Positions 32,323 to 41,603 of a stretch of DNA of 64,000 nucleotides are shown in pieces. Numbering within the stretch: position 1 is the stretch's first letter; each line of letters begins with the position of its first letter. The stretch comes from Chloroflexota bacterium (GTDB lineage Bacteria > Chloroflexota > Anaerolineae > SpSt-313). A program made the position numbers and the translations under genes. The stretch spans positions 62,001 to 126,000 of the forward strand of contig JAKPJZ010000075.1 of assembly GCA_029553955.1 (NCBI GenBank). The letters are read 5' to 3'. The notes under the pieces were generated by a model. It searched no databases, was not told the origin of the DNA, and saw nothing but the letters and a program-made list of their open reading frames with translations.

Positions 32323-33714
32323 CTACTGCTGCTGCAACTGCTGGTGCTTCCAGGCGTGCAGGTCGAGCACCTGGCGCTGCACCTTCTCCAGGTACCGGCC
32401 GCGCAAGGGATACCAGGCGAGGATCAGCGCGCCCAGCAGCATGGCCACGCCAGGGATCAGCCCCATCACGACGCGGATGCCGAAGAGGGCCTCGGCCGGC
32501 TGGTTGAGAAAGATCTGCCCCTGGTTGGCCTCGCGGGTCACAAAGTGGGTGGCCTCGAGGATGAAGGGCATCAGCGCCAGGGCGATGGATTGCGCCGGCT
32601 TGGTCAGCAGGGCGTTGACGCCAAAGAAGGCGCCCTCACGCCGGGTGCCGGAGCGCAGCTCGTCCTCATCGGCTACCTGGGCAAAGAGCACGTTGGTCAG
32701 CGTCTGCGGGCCGGCGAGGCCAAAGCCGGCCAGCACCAGGCAGAAGGGGATCAACGGTGCCGGCGCGAACGCGACCAGGATCAGCCCCACACCGGCCACC
32801 ACCAGCAGCGCCTGCTGCGCCCCAACCACGCCCAGCCGTTTGCGGATCAGGCTCGTGACCGGCACCCCCACGATCAGCGGGATGAACACGCAGACCAGGA
32901 CGATCATCGTCGGCATCTTGAGGACATAATCGGCCAGGTAGAACATGCCGCCGAGCAGCAGCGCCTGCATCAGGATCGTCATAAAGTTCTCAGCGACCAG
33001 GATGAGGAACGAGCGGGAGGTAAAGGTGTACTTGAGCGCCTGCAGCAGGGGCAGCGGCTTGTCGACCTGGGTGAACTCGGGCCGCTCTTTGACGCGGAAG
33101 GCGGTGATGAGGATCAGCGCCATGCCGATCAGGCCAACGGCGATCATCGAGAGCTGCAGGGGCAGGAAGGAGGGCGACATGCCGGCCTTGGGGCGGAAAA
33201 AGTCGGGGATGAGGAAGCCCAGGATCGTGCCCAGCAGGCCGAACAGCGACGACGAAATCTGCAGGCCATTGCGTTCGGCGTCGGACTCGCTCACCTCGGG
33301 CAGCAGCGCCGAGTAGACCAGGCCGATCATGGTGTAGGCGGTGTCGTAGAGCAGCATCGTCACCAGCATCCACCAGAACAGGCCCTGCTGGCCCGCCTGG
33401 GGCGGCGCGAACCAGACGAGGATGAAGGTCAGCGCCAGGAAGGGCGCCGTCCAGCGCATGTAGGGGATGCGGCGGCCGGCCTTGGACTTGGTGGAGTCGG
33501 TGATGTAGCCGAAGAGCGGGTCGTTGATGGCGTTCCACACGGCGTAGATGGCCGAGGCGATGGCAATCCAGCTCGCGGAGAGGCCGAGGTAGTCCTGATA
33601 AAAGATGGGCAGCAGCGCGGCATAGATGCCGGAGATAAGCGCGCTGCCCAGCGCGGCGACGCCCCAGGTGAGCTTGAAGCCGGCGCTGAGCTTGACGGGG
33701 GTGGCGGTGGACAT
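32323..33714 (-). CDS. GPH-family sugar:cation symporter (MelB-like MFS)
   Basis: 463 residues and about 12 transmembrane segments. The GPH signature AVWNAINDPLFGYITDST with a following RRIPYMRW (about 55-85) is characteristic of Na+/H+-coupled glycoside symporters. The C-terminus is His/Gln-rich (HAWKHQQLQQQ). ATG 33714 follows AGGAGG at 6-nt spacing; the frame upstream overlaps a MITE-like element and is not coding. The substrate is unknown; proximity to deoB may hint at nucleoside or pentose use. Confidence 0.88.
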   Translation of the reverse strand: MSTATPVKLSAGFKLTWGVAALGSALISGIYAALLPIFYQDYLGLSASWIAIASAIYAVWNAINDPLFGYITDSTKSKAGRRIPYMRWTAPFLALTFILVWFAPPQAGQQGLFWWMLVTMLLYDTAYTMIGLVYSALLPEVSESDAERNGLQISSSLFGLLGTILGFLIPDFFRPKAGMSPSFLPLQLSMIAVGLIGMALILITAFRVKERPEFTQVDKPLPLLQALKYTFTSRSFLILVAENFMTILMQALLLGGMFYLADYVLKMPTMIVLVCVFIPLIVGVPVTSLIRKRLGVVGAQQALLVVAGVGLILVAFAPAPLIPFCLVLAGFGLAGPQTLTNVLFAQVADEDELRSGTRREGAFFGVNALLTKPAQSIALALMPFILEATHFVTREANQGQIFLNQPAEALFGIRVVMGLIPGVAMLLGALILAWYPLRGRYLEKVQRQVLDLHAWKHQQLQQQ

Positions 33715-33869
33715 GGGGTGCCTCCTTTCGGTGGGCGTGGACGTATAGCCATGACGGCGAGCGACGAGTACATCAGGCGTGCGCTGGGGCCACTTTGGCG
33801 GAAATGCTGCACAATCAGTGTACCACGTGTCGCCGGTGCCCGCAAGAGCGCCACGGCCCCCTGGCGGCG

Positions 33870-34083
33870 GGTATACCTTAGAACGGTCGAGAGCTCTTGA
33901 ACCACAAAGGCCACAGAGGGGCAAGGGAGGCACCCAGAGCCCTTTGTGGCCTGACCTGAAAGTGCGGCGCAACCCCACGCAGCCTAGCCCCTTGTGGGCG
34001 TTTTCCTGCGTGGTGGTGAGCGTCGCGCTCATGAGCACTTTGGTGATCGGCCCCGTCGGTTGCCGACGATTCTGGGATACACC
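33870..34083. mobile_element. MITE-like element, copy 3 (214 bp)
   Basis: The right end GACGATTCTGGGATACACC (34065-34083) is the exact complement of the left end of the copy at 12142. The left end GGTATACCTTAGAACGGTC (33870-33888) is a diverged version. The interior carries a CACAAAGG repeat (33899-33958) and one GCCTAGCCCCTTGTGGGCG unit (33979-34000). It lies between the GPH transporter start and the promoter of the polysaccharide cluster. Confidence 0.6.
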
Positions 34084-34100
34084 CTGTGGCACTCGGATAT

Positions 34101-34128
34101 TTGACCGAGTTAGGGCTTCCGCTATAAT
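34101..34128 (+). promoter_or_regulatory. Promoter at the head of the polysaccharide cluster
   Basis: TTGACC at 34101-34106, a 16-bp spacer and TATAAT at 34123-34128. It leaves a leader of about 185 nt before the first gene (34321), in which I see no further gene. Confidence 0.6.
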
Positions 34129-34320
34129 CAGGTGACTCCTCGCTTCGCCGGGCACCGCCGTCTTTGCAGCAGACGGTTCGCATAAGGTTGGCGTGGCGGC
34201 CACGAATGGACACAAAGGACGGAAACCATCGCGTGCTCGCCAAGAGTGCAGCGAGGGCGGAGCATGCCTGGGTTTCGGCCGCGGAGCGCAAAGACGAGTG
34301 GGTACTCGGAGTACGCAGGT

Positions 34321-35313
34321 ATGAAAGCTCTCATTACCGGCGGCGTCGGCTTTATCGGCAGCCATCTGGCAGAACACCTGCTCAGCCACGGGCAACAGGT
34401 CGCCGTGATCGATGATCTCTCATCCGGCCGGCTGGAGAATGTGGCGCACCTGAGGGCGAACCCGCACTTCCACCTGGCCATCGACAGCATCGCCAACGAG
34501 ATTGTCATGGACCGGCTGGCGAGCGAGTGCGACATCATCTACCACCTGGCGGCGGCGGTGGGGGTCGAGATGGTTGTGCACTCGCCGGTGCACACCATCG
34601 AGACCAACATCATGGGCACGGCCGCGGTGCTGCGCGTGGCCAACCGCTACCGTCGCAAGGTGGTCCTGACTTCGACCTCCGAAATCTATGGCAAGAGCGA
34701 GCGCGTGCCATTCGCTGAGGACGACGACCGGCTGCTCGGCCCCACCACGCGCAGCCGCTGGAGCTATGCCTGCTCCAAGGCGGTCGACGAGTTCCTGGCG
34801 CTGGCCTATGCCAAGGAGCGCGGCCTGCCGGTGGCGATTGCGCGGCTCTTCAACACCATCGGCCCGCGCCAGACGGGACGCTACGGCATGGTGGTGCCCC
34901 GGTTTGTGGCCCAGGCGCTGGCCGGGGAGCCGCTGACCGTGTACGGCGATGGCCGGCAGACGCGCTGCTTCGCCGACGTGCGGGATGTGGTGCGCGGCCT
35001 GGCGCGGCTGGCGGAGTGCTCCGAGGCCGAGAGCGAGGTGTTCAACCTGGGCTCGACGCGCGAGATCAGCATTGCCGAGCTGGCGCGCCTGGTCATCGCC
35101 GTCACTGGCAGCCGTTCTCAGATCGTCTTCATGCCGTACGAGGAGGCCTACGAGGCCGGCTTTGAGGATATGCAGCGCCGTGTGCCCGACGTGACGCGGG
35201 CCGCTCGCGTGCTTGGCTGGCGGGCAGAGACGGCGCTGGAGGAGACCCTGCGAGCGGTAGCAGAGTACGCAGTGGCACGCCGCAGAGGCGCAGAGGGCGC
35301 GGGGGCACGATGA
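34321..35313 (+). CDS. NAD-dependent nucleotide-sugar epimerase/dehydratase (extended SDR)
   Basis: 330 residues. Rossmann motif GGVGFIGSHLAEHLL at the start, STSEIYG, and the catalytic WSYACSK (YxxxK), followed by ARLFNTIGPRQTGRYGMVVP. The pattern resembles UDP-glucuronate decarboxylase and related epimerases, but the product is not certain. The C-terminal YAVARRRGAEGAGAR is encoded by a GCAGAGG-type dispersed repeat. ATG 34321 is the family start; the frame before it is leader. It overlaps the next gene by 4 nt (ATGA). Confidence 0.88.
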   Translation: MKALITGGVGFIGSHLAEHLLSHGQQVAVIDDLSSGRLENVAHLRANPHFHLAIDSIANEIVMDRLASECDIIYHLAAAVGVEMVVHSPVHTIETNIMGTAAVLRVANRYRRKVVLTSTSEIYGKSERVPFAEDDDRLLGPTTRSRWSYACSKAVDEFLALAYAKERGLPVAIARLFNTIGPRQTGRYGMVVPRFVAQALAGEPLTVYGDGRQTRCFADVRDVVRGLARLAECSEAESEVFNLGSTREISIAELARLVIAVTGSRSQIVFMPYEEAYEAGFEDMQRRVPDVTRAARVLGWRAETALEETLRAVAEYAVARRRGAEGAGAR

Positions 35314-36623
35314 AGGACGTTGTTCTATCAAGGATCAGTGACCACTCGGCGGCGGTCGCCGTCATCGGCATGGGCTATGTGGGGCTGCCGCTGGCCGTCG
35401 CCTTTGCCGAGCACGGCTTCCGGGTAGTCGGCGTCGATGTGGATGCCCGCAAGGTAGCGTTGCTCAACGCCGGCGAGTCGTACGTGGAGGATATCAGTTC
35501 TACGCGGCTGGCCCCGCTTGTGGCGGCAGGGGCTTTCCGCGCGATTGCCGGCTATGATGTCCTCTCGCAGTGCGATGCCGTCATCATCTGCGTGCCCACG
35601 CCGCTGGGCAAGACGCATGACCCCGACATGCGCTACGTCATTGCCGCCGGCAAGTCGGTGGCGCAGCACATCCATCCGGGGATGTTGGTGGTCCTGGAGT
35701 CTACGACCTATCCGGGGACGACCGACGAGTTGCTGCGGCCGCTGCTGGAGCGTGGTGGGCTGGTCGCCGGCAAGGATTTCTTCCTGGCTTTCTCGCCGGA
35801 GCGTATCGACCCCGGCCGTACGGACTATGTCGTCGAGAACACGCCCAAGGTCGTCGGCGGCCTCACGCCGGTTTGTTGCGAAGTGGCGGTGGCGCTCTAC
35901 TCGCAGGCTATTCAGACCGTCGTGCCGGTCTCGTCTACCCAGACTGCCGAGATGGTCAAGCTGCTCGAGAACACCTTCCGCGCAGTGAATATCGCCCTGG
36001 TCAATGAGGTCGCCATCATGTGCGACAAGCTGGGCCTCGACGTCTGGGAGGTCATCGATGCCGCGGCGACCAAGCCCTACGGCTTTGCGCGCTTCACCCC
36101 CGGCCCCGGCGTCGGCGGCCACTGCATCCCGCTCGACCCACACTATCTCTCGTGGAAGCTCAAGACGCTGAACTATACGGCGCGTTTCATCCAGCTCGCC
36201 GGCGAGATCAACAGCGAAATGCCGCGCCACTGGGTCACTAAGGTGCAGGACGCGCTGAACGACGCCGGCAAGGCGGTGAAGGGGAGCCGCATCCTCGTCT
36301 TGGGCGTGGCCTACAAGAAAGACGTGGGCGACGTGCGCGAGTCGCCGGCGCTCGACATCATCGAGCTGTTGCGCGGCAAAGGGGCGTTGGTATCGTATCA
36401 CGACCCCTATGTGCCGGCCATCTCGCATAACGGCTACGGGCTGGTGGGTGAACCCGATCTGGCTCAGGCCATCGCCGTGGCCGATTGCGTGCTCGTCGTG
36501 ACCGACCATTCGGCGTACGATTGGCCGGCCATCCATCGCCAGGCTAAGCTGCTCGTCGACACGAGACGCACGAGCGACGGGGGGGATTCACCGCAGAGGA
36601 CGCAGAGAACGCAGAGGGGATAG
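35310..36623 (+). CDS. wbpA: UDP-N-acetylglucosamine 6-dehydrogenase (WbpA type)
   Basis: 437-residue nucleotide-sugar dehydrogenase oxidising UDP-GlcNAc to UDP-GlcNAcA, first step of the UDP-ManNAc3NAcA route encoded by the following genes. NAD motif VIGMGYVGLPLAVAFA, the catalytic Cys in PGVGGHCIPLDPHYLSW and VLGVAYKKDVGDVRESPAL are intact. The last 15 residues (SDGGDSPQRTQRTQRG) come from a GCAGAGGACGCAGAG repeat and lie beyond the conserved fold. The assignment to WbpA rather than other 6-dehydrogenases rests on context. Confidence 0.9.
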   Translation: MKDVVLSRISDHSAAVAVIGMGYVGLPLAVAFAEHGFRVVGVDVDARKVALLNAGESYVEDISSTRLAPLVAAGAFRAIAGYDVLSQCDAVIICVPTPLGKTHDPDMRYVIAAGKSVAQHIHPGMLVVLESTTYPGTTDELLRPLLERGGLVAGKDFFLAFSPERIDPGRTDYVVENTPKVVGGLTPVCCEVAVALYSQAIQTVVPVSSTQTAEMVKLLENTFRAVNIALVNEVAIMCDKLGLDVWEVIDAAATKPYGFARFTPGPGVGGHCIPLDPHYLSWKLKTLNYTARFIQLAGEINSEMPRHWVTKVQDALNDAGKAVKGSRILVLGVAYKKDVGDVRESPALDIIELLRGKGALVSYHDPYVPAISHNGYGLVGEPDLAQAIAVADCVLVVTDHSAYDWPAIHRQAKLLVDTRRTSDGGDSPQRTQRTQRG

Positions 36624-36624
36624 G

Positions 36625-37638
36625 ATGGCTCACTATCTCGTGACCGGCGTGGCCGGGTTTATCGCCTCGCAGGTGGCCGGGCTCTTGCTCGCTGAGGGCC
36701 ACACCGTCGTCGGCGTGGACAATCTGAACGATGCCTACGACGTGCGCCTCAAGCAGTGGCGCCTGGCGCAGCTCGAGGGCAGGCCGGGTTTTACCTTCCA
36801 GAAGCTGGACATCTGCGATCGCTCGGCGCTTGCGGAGCTGTTCCGCGTCACGCATCACGCATCGCGCATCACTGACCAGGTACTGCGCGTCCCCTTCGAT
36901 GCCGTGGTCGACCTCGCGGCCCGCGCAGGGGTGCGCCAGTCGGTCGAGAACCCCTGGGTCTACGTGGAGACCAACGTCACCGGCACGCTCAACCTGCTGG
37001 AGCTCTGCCGCGAGCACGGCGTGGGCAAGTTTGTGCTCGCCTCCACGTCGAGCCTCTACGGCAAGGACAACCCCATGCCCTACCGCGAGGACGCCAACAC
37101 CGATCACCCGCTCTCGCCATATGCGGCCTCCAAGAAGGCCGCCGAGGCGCTCTGCTACACGTACCACTACCTCTACGGCATCGACATCACCATCCCGCGC
37201 TACTTTACCGTCTACGGCCCGGCGGGCAGGCCCGACATGAGCCTCTTCCGCTTTGTGCAGTGGATCGCCGAGGGCCGGCCGGTGATTGTCTACGGTGACG
37301 GCACGCAGTCGCGCGATTTCAGCTATGTCGACGACATTGCGCGGGGGACGGTCGCCGCGCTCAAGCCGGTGGGGTTCGAGGTGGTGAACCTCGGCTCCGA
37401 CCGGCCGGTGGTGCTGAACGAAGCCATCAGGCTGGTCGAGGACCTGCTGGGCAAGAAGGCGCAGATCGAGCAGCGGCCCGGGCATCCCGCCGACGTGCCG
37501 GCCACCTGGGCCGACATCGGCAAGGCCGAGCGCCTGTTGGGTTGGCGGCCGCACTGTGCCTTTGCGGATGGCGTGGGTTGCCTCGTGCAATGGTATCAGG
37601 AGAATAGAGAGTGGGCAAGGGAGGTCTCGGCGTGGTAG
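36625..37638 (+). CDS. UDP-hexose/hexuronate 4-epimerase-like SDR with in-frame repeat insertion
   Basis: 337 residues. VTGVAGFIASQVAGLLL, STSSLYG and the catalytic SPYAASKKAAE place it with UDP-glucuronate/UDP-GlcNAc 4-epimerases. The insert RVTHHASRITDQV between residues 75 and 87 is not part of the usual fold and is encoded by an ATGCGTAAT-family repeat (36846-36873). ATG 36625 starts 1 nt after the wbpA stop, and its stop overlaps the next gene by 7 nt. Confidence 0.88.
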   Translation: MAHYLVTGVAGFIASQVAGLLLAEGHTVVGVDNLNDAYDVRLKQWRLAQLEGRPGFTFQKLDICDRSALAELFRVTHHASRITDQVLRVPFDAVVDLAARAGVRQSVENPWVYVETNVTGTLNLLELCREHGVGKFVLASTSSLYGKDNPMPYREDANTDHPLSPYAASKKAAEALCYTYHYLYGIDITIPRYFTVYGPAGRPDMSLFRFVQWIAEGRPVIVYGDGTQSRDFSYVDDIARGTVAALKPVGFEVVNLGSDRPVVLNEAIRLVEDLLGKKAQIEQRPGHPADVPATWADIGKAERLLGWRPHCAFADGVGCLVQWYQENREWAREVSAW

Positions 37639-38636
37639 AGGGCAGAGCGACCCGCGTCGCTGTGCTCGGCTGTGGCTACTGGGGTCGAAATCTGGTGCGT
37701 AACCTGGCCCACTTGGGCGTACTGGGGCTCGTTTGCGATGCCGCGGAAGCCGGCCGCAGGCAGGCCGCCGAGATAATGCCGGGTTGCCCTGTCGTGGCCG
37801 AGCTGGACGATGTGTGGTCGTCGCCCATCGGCGGAGTGGTCATCGCGACGCCTGCCGAGACGCACTTTGAAGTCGCTCGCCAGGCGTTGGAGGCGGGCAA
37901 AGACGTGCTGTGCGAGAAGCCGCTGGCGCTGAGTGCTGTCGAGGGCGCTGCGCTGGTGCATCTGGCCGAGCAGCGCAACCGCATCCTCATGGTCGGCCAT
38001 GTGCTCGAGTATCATCCCGCCATCGTGCGCCTACTCGAGCTGGTGCGCAGCGGGGAGTTGGGCAAGATCCACTACATCTACTCGAATCGTCTGAGTCTTG
38101 GGAAGATACGGCGAGAAGAGAACATCCTGTGGAGTTTTGCACCTCACGATGTGGCCGTCGCGTTGCGCCTGGTCGGAAGTCTGCCCTTCCAGGTGGCTGC
38201 GCATGGAGGGGCGTACCTTCAGCCCAACATTGCCGATGTCACGGTCACTCATCTGCTGTTCGACAGCGGAGTGCGCGCCCATATCCACGTCTCATGGCTG
38301 CATCCATTCAAGGAGCAAAGGCTGGTGGTGGTGGGCTCGCGGAAGATGGCTAGCTTTGACGACGTCGCCAAGCAACTCGTTCTCCATGATCAGTACGTCG
38401 ATGTGCAGAATGGGCAGCCAATACCTGTGCGGGGCGACGGCCGGGTTGTGCCCTTTGCCCCTGACGAACCGCTCCGGCTTGAGTGCGAGGCCTTTCTCTC
38501 GGCGATTGAGACGCGACGCCGTCCCCTTACCGACGGCATGAGCGGGCTGCGTGTACTCAAGGTCCTGGAGGCGGCTCAGCGCTCGCTCATAACCAATGGC
38601 GAACCAGTGAGTCTGCCTGTCGAGGCGTGTTCATGA
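37632..38636 (+). CDS. wbpB: UDP-GlcNAcA 3-dehydrogenase, Gfo/Idh/MocA family (WbpB/WlbA type)
   Basis: 334 residues. NAD motif [38 protein letters not shown] and the catalytic-Lys motif CEKPLALS are typical. It would oxidise C3 of UDP-GlcNAcA so that the WbpE-type aminotransferase can act. GTG 37632 is favoured because GGGAGG lies 8 nt upstream; GTG 37611 is in the same frame. It overlaps both neighbours. Confidence 0.87.
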   Translation: MVEGRATRVAVLGCGYWGRNLVRNLAHLGVLGLVCDAAEAGRRQAAEIMPGCPVVAELDDVWSSPIGGVVIATPAETHFEVARQALEAGKDVLCEKPLALSAVEGAALVHLAEQRNRILMVGHVLEYHPAIVRLLELVRSGELGKIHYIYSNRLSLGKIRREENILWSFAPHDVAVALRLVGSLPFQVAAHGGAYLQPNIADVTVTHLLFDSGVRAHIHVSWLHPFKEQRLVVVGSRKMASFDDVAKQLVLHDQYVDVQNGQPIPVRGDGRVVPFAPDEPLRLECEAFLSAIETRRRPLTDGMSGLRVLKVLEAAQRSLITNGEPVSLPVEACS

Positions 38637-39244
38637 GCGACCCTGGCTACTTTGTTCATCCTTCGGCATTCATCGATGAGCCCTGCGACATTGGGGAGGG
38701 AACGAAGATCTGGCATTTCTGCCATGTGATGGCAGGGGCGCGCATTGGCTGCTCGTGCAATCTGGGGCAGAATGTCTTTGTCGCCAGCGGTGTGGTCATC
38801 GGCAGCAACGTCAAGGTCCAGAACAACGTCTCTATCTATGCGGGTGTTGTGCTCGAGGACGATGTTTTTTGCGGGCCGTCGTGCGTTTTTACCAATGTGG
38901 TCAATCCTCGCTCGCAGATTGTCCGCCATGGTGCGTATGTGGCCACCAGGGTGCGACGCGGGGCGACGATTGGCGCGAACGCGACCATCGTCTGCGGCGC
39001 CACCATCGGCCGCTATGCTTTCGTCGGCGCCGGCGCCGTTGTGCGGGGCGATGTGGCCGACTACGCGCTGATGCTGGGCGTGCCAGCTCGCCAGGTCGGA
39101 TGGATGAGCCGACATGGGTATCGTCTGCCCAACCCCGACAGTGATGGTGTGATGGTCTGCCCAGGAAGCGGTTGGCGGTACAGGCTCGCCGAGCAGGGTG
39201 TGCTGCGATGCCTCGATTGGCCTGAGGATCAGCCGCTCCCATAG
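38633..39244 (+). CDS. wbpD: N-acetyltransferase, left-handed beta-helix (WbpD/WlbB type)
   Basis: 203 residues of hexapeptide repeats ([37 protein letters not shown]) that form a trimeric beta-helix. WbpD acetylates the 3-amino group of UDP-GlcNAc3NA using acetyl-CoA. The motif [20 protein letters not shown] is typical of the WbpD/WlbB group. ATG 38633 forms an ATGA overlap with wbpB. Confidence 0.88.
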   Translation: MSDPGYFVHPSAFIDEPCDIGEGTKIWHFCHVMAGARIGCSCNLGQNVFVASGVVIGSNVKVQNNVSIYAGVVLEDDVFCGPSCVFTNVVNPRSQIVRHGAYVATRVRRGATIGANATIVCGATIGRYAFVGAGAVVRGDVADYALMLGVPARQVGWMSRHGYRLPNPDSDGVMVCPGSGWRYRLAEQGVLRCLDWPEDQPLP

Positions 39245-39273
39245 GCGTCATACGGCCCGGGGAAAGGGGCGCT

Positions 39274-40425
39274 ATGTCGGATCAACCTGTTCCATTGCTG
39301 GACCTGAAAGCTCAGTACGCGGCGATACGGGACGAGGTGCGGGAGGCGGTCGATCGGGTACTGGAATCGCAACGGTTCATCCTCGGCTCTGAGGTTGAGG
39401 CATTGGAACGAGAGGTGGCAGCCTACTCGGAGTGTGAGCACGGGATTGGGGTCTCCTCTGGCACCGATGCCCTGCTGATCGCGCTGATGGCGCTCGACAT
39501 CAAGCCCGGCGATGAGGTCATCACCACGTCGTACTCCTTCTTCGCCACCGCGGGCTGCGTGACCCGGCTGGGCGCGCGCCCTGTATTCGTCGATGTCGAG
39601 CCAGAGACCTTCAACATCGACCCTTGCGGCCTGGAGGCAGCCCTCACTGACCGTACGCGCGCGATCATCCCGGTACATCTCTTCGGCCAAATGGCCGAAA
39701 TGGGCCCGATCATGGATTTCGCCCGGCAACACGGCCTCTTTGTGATTGAGGACGCAGCACAGGCCATCGGAGCCGAGTACCAAGGCCAGCGTGCGGGCTC
39801 CATCGGGCATATCGCCTGCTTCAGCTTCTTCCCGTCGAAGAACCTTGGCGGTATCGGAGATGGGGGGATGGTGACGACCCATGATCCAGAGCTGGCGGAG
39901 CGTATGCGCCTGCTGCGCGGACACGGCGCCAAGCCCAAGTATTATCACAAAATGGTGGGCGGCAATTTCCGCCTCGATGCCATCCAGGCAGCAGTGCTGC
40001 GTGTCAAGCTCAAGTATCTGGATCGGTGGACTGCAGGGCGTCAAGTGAACGCCGAGGCATACCAGCGTCTCTTCCGGGAGGTTGGGCTGGCGGGGGATGG
40101 TGACTCGCCGTATCCTGTGGTCCTGCCGCGCGATGCGGGCTACGGGCGGCACATCTACAACCAGTTCGTCGTGCGCGTGGCGCAGCGCGACGGCCTGATG
40201 GCCTACCTCAAGGAGCGGCATATCGGTTCTGAGGTCTACTATCCCCTGCCGCTGCATCTGCAGCCGTGCTTTGCAGAGTTGGGCTATCGGGAGGGCGATC
40301 TGGCGAACAGCGAACGCGCGGCCTCCGAGGTGCTGGCGTTGCCCATCTACCCCGAGCTTACTGGCGACATGCTCGCATGTGTCGTCGGAGCCGTTGCCCG
40401 CTTCTATGATGGTAAGACGGTCTAG
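39274..40425 (+). CDS. wbpE: PLP-dependent DegT/DnrJ/EryC1 aminotransferase (WbpE type)
   Basis: 383 residues. [29 protein letters not shown] and the PLP-binding Lys in [16 protein letters not shown] are intact. In context it transfers the amino group to C3 of the 3-keto sugar made by WbpB. ATG 39274 follows AAAGGGG. The usual family length is near 370. Confidence 0.9.
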   Translation: MSDQPVPLLDLKAQYAAIRDEVREAVDRVLESQRFILGSEVEALEREVAAYSECEHGIGVSSGTDALLIALMALDIKPGDEVITTSYSFFATAGCVTRLGARPVFVDVEPETFNIDPCGLEAALTDRTRAIIPVHLFGQMAEMGPIMDFARQHGLFVIEDAAQAIGAEYQGQRAGSIGHIACFSFFPSKNLGGIGDGGMVTTHDPELAERMRLLRGHGAKPKYYHKMVGGNFRLDAIQAAVLRVKLKYLDRWTAGRQVNAEAYQRLFREVGLAGDGDSPYPVVLPRDAGYGRHIYNQFVVRVAQRDGLMAYLKERHIGSEVYYPLPLHLQPCFAELGYREGDLANSERAASEVLALPIYPELTGDMLACVVGAVARFYDGKTV

Positions 40426-40428
40426 CCC

Positions 40429-41493
40429 GTGAAGGTCCTGACCGTCGTCGGCGCCAGGCCGCAGTTCATCAAGGCAGCGCCAGTGAGCAAGGCGCTATGG
40501 GAGGCGGGCCATCACGAGTATCTCGTGCACACCGGGCAGCACTATGACTATGGCATGTCGCAGGTGTTTTTCGACGAACTAGGAATACCCGAGCCCGATG
40601 CGAACCTGGCCGTTGGCTCGGGGCCCCACGGCTGGCAGACGGCACGGATGCTTGAGGGAATCGAGCGGCGGCTACTGGAGGAGAGGCCGGATTGGGTCCT
40701 GGTCTATGGCGATACCAACTCGACGCTGGCCGGCGCGCTGGCAGCCTGTAAGCTGCATGTGCCACTTGGTCATATCGAGGCCGGACTCCGCTCCTTCAAC
40801 CGCGAAATGCCCGAGGAGCACAACCGAGTCCTCACCGACCACTGCTCGGACCTGCTCTTCTGCCCCACCCAGACGGCGGTAGCCAACCTGTCCCGTGAAG
40901 GCATCAGTGTGGGCGTTCACCTGGTGGGCGACACCATGTACGACGCCGTGTTGCAGTTCGCCGAGGTGGCTCGGCGGCGATCGACGATCCTGGAGGACCT
41001 CGGGCTGGCACCCAAAGGGTATCTGTTGGCCACCGTCCACCGCCCGCTCAATACCGACAACCCTGTGAACCTGCGGAGTATCCTCTCTGCCCTAGAGGAG
41101 ATTGATGAGCCGGTCGTATTTCCGGTTCACCCCCGCACGCGACAGAGGATAGCCGAGCTGGGCGATGACGTTCGGGCATCGGCCCGGCACCATGTGCGAA
41201 TGATCGAGCCCCTGGGATACCTCGACATGCTCTCTCTCGAGCAGCAAGCCCGGCTTATTCTGACTGACTCAGGGGGAATGCAGAAGGAGGCTTACTTCTT
41301 CGGGATACCTTGCATAACCTTGCGTGCAGAGACAGAGTGGGTGGAGACCGTTGATGCCGGATGGAACGTCCTCGTAGGCGCGAACAAGGACGAAATCGTC
41401 CGCTGTGCGAGGGTCGACACTCCGCCTGGCTCGCCGCCAGCGGCATTTGGTAGTGGTAGAGCGTCTCAGGAAATCGTCCACGAATTGTCGTAG
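40429..41493 (+). CDS. wbpI: UDP-GlcNAc3NAcA 2-epimerase (WbpI type, non-hydrolysing)
   Basis: 354 residues; WecB-fold epimerase with VVGARPQFIKAAP, HTGQHYDYGMS, HIEAGLRSFNREMPEEHNR and LILTDSGGMQKEAYF. It completes the five-step WbpA-B-E-D-I set by inverting C2 to give UDP-ManNAc3NAcA. GTG 40429 lies 3 nt after the aminotransferase stop. The assignment to WbpI over WecB is contextual; a second homologue is at 57325. Confidence 0.88.
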   Translation: MKVLTVVGARPQFIKAAPVSKALWEAGHHEYLVHTGQHYDYGMSQVFFDELGIPEPDANLAVGSGPHGWQTARMLEGIERRLLEERPDWVLVYGDTNSTLAGALAACKLHVPLGHIEAGLRSFNREMPEEHNRVLTDHCSDLLFCPTQTAVANLSREGISVGVHLVGDTMYDAVLQFAEVARRRSTILEDLGLAPKGYLLATVHRPLNTDNPVNLRSILSALEEIDEPVVFPVHPRTRQRIAELGDDVRASARHHVRMIEPLGYLDMLSLEQQARLILTDSGGMQKEAYFFGIPCITLRAETEWVETVDAGWNVLVGANKDEIVRCARVDTPPGSPPAAFGSGRASQEIVHELS

Positions 41494-41603
41494 CACCAGC
41501 ATTTTCTGGCCTTGTCCAGTCGTCGAGAGGTAGCCGTATGATTGTTGCCACACCCGGCGGCGATGGCGCAAGTTCACCAAGGCGCGAGTGCAGGAGGACG
41601 CTC

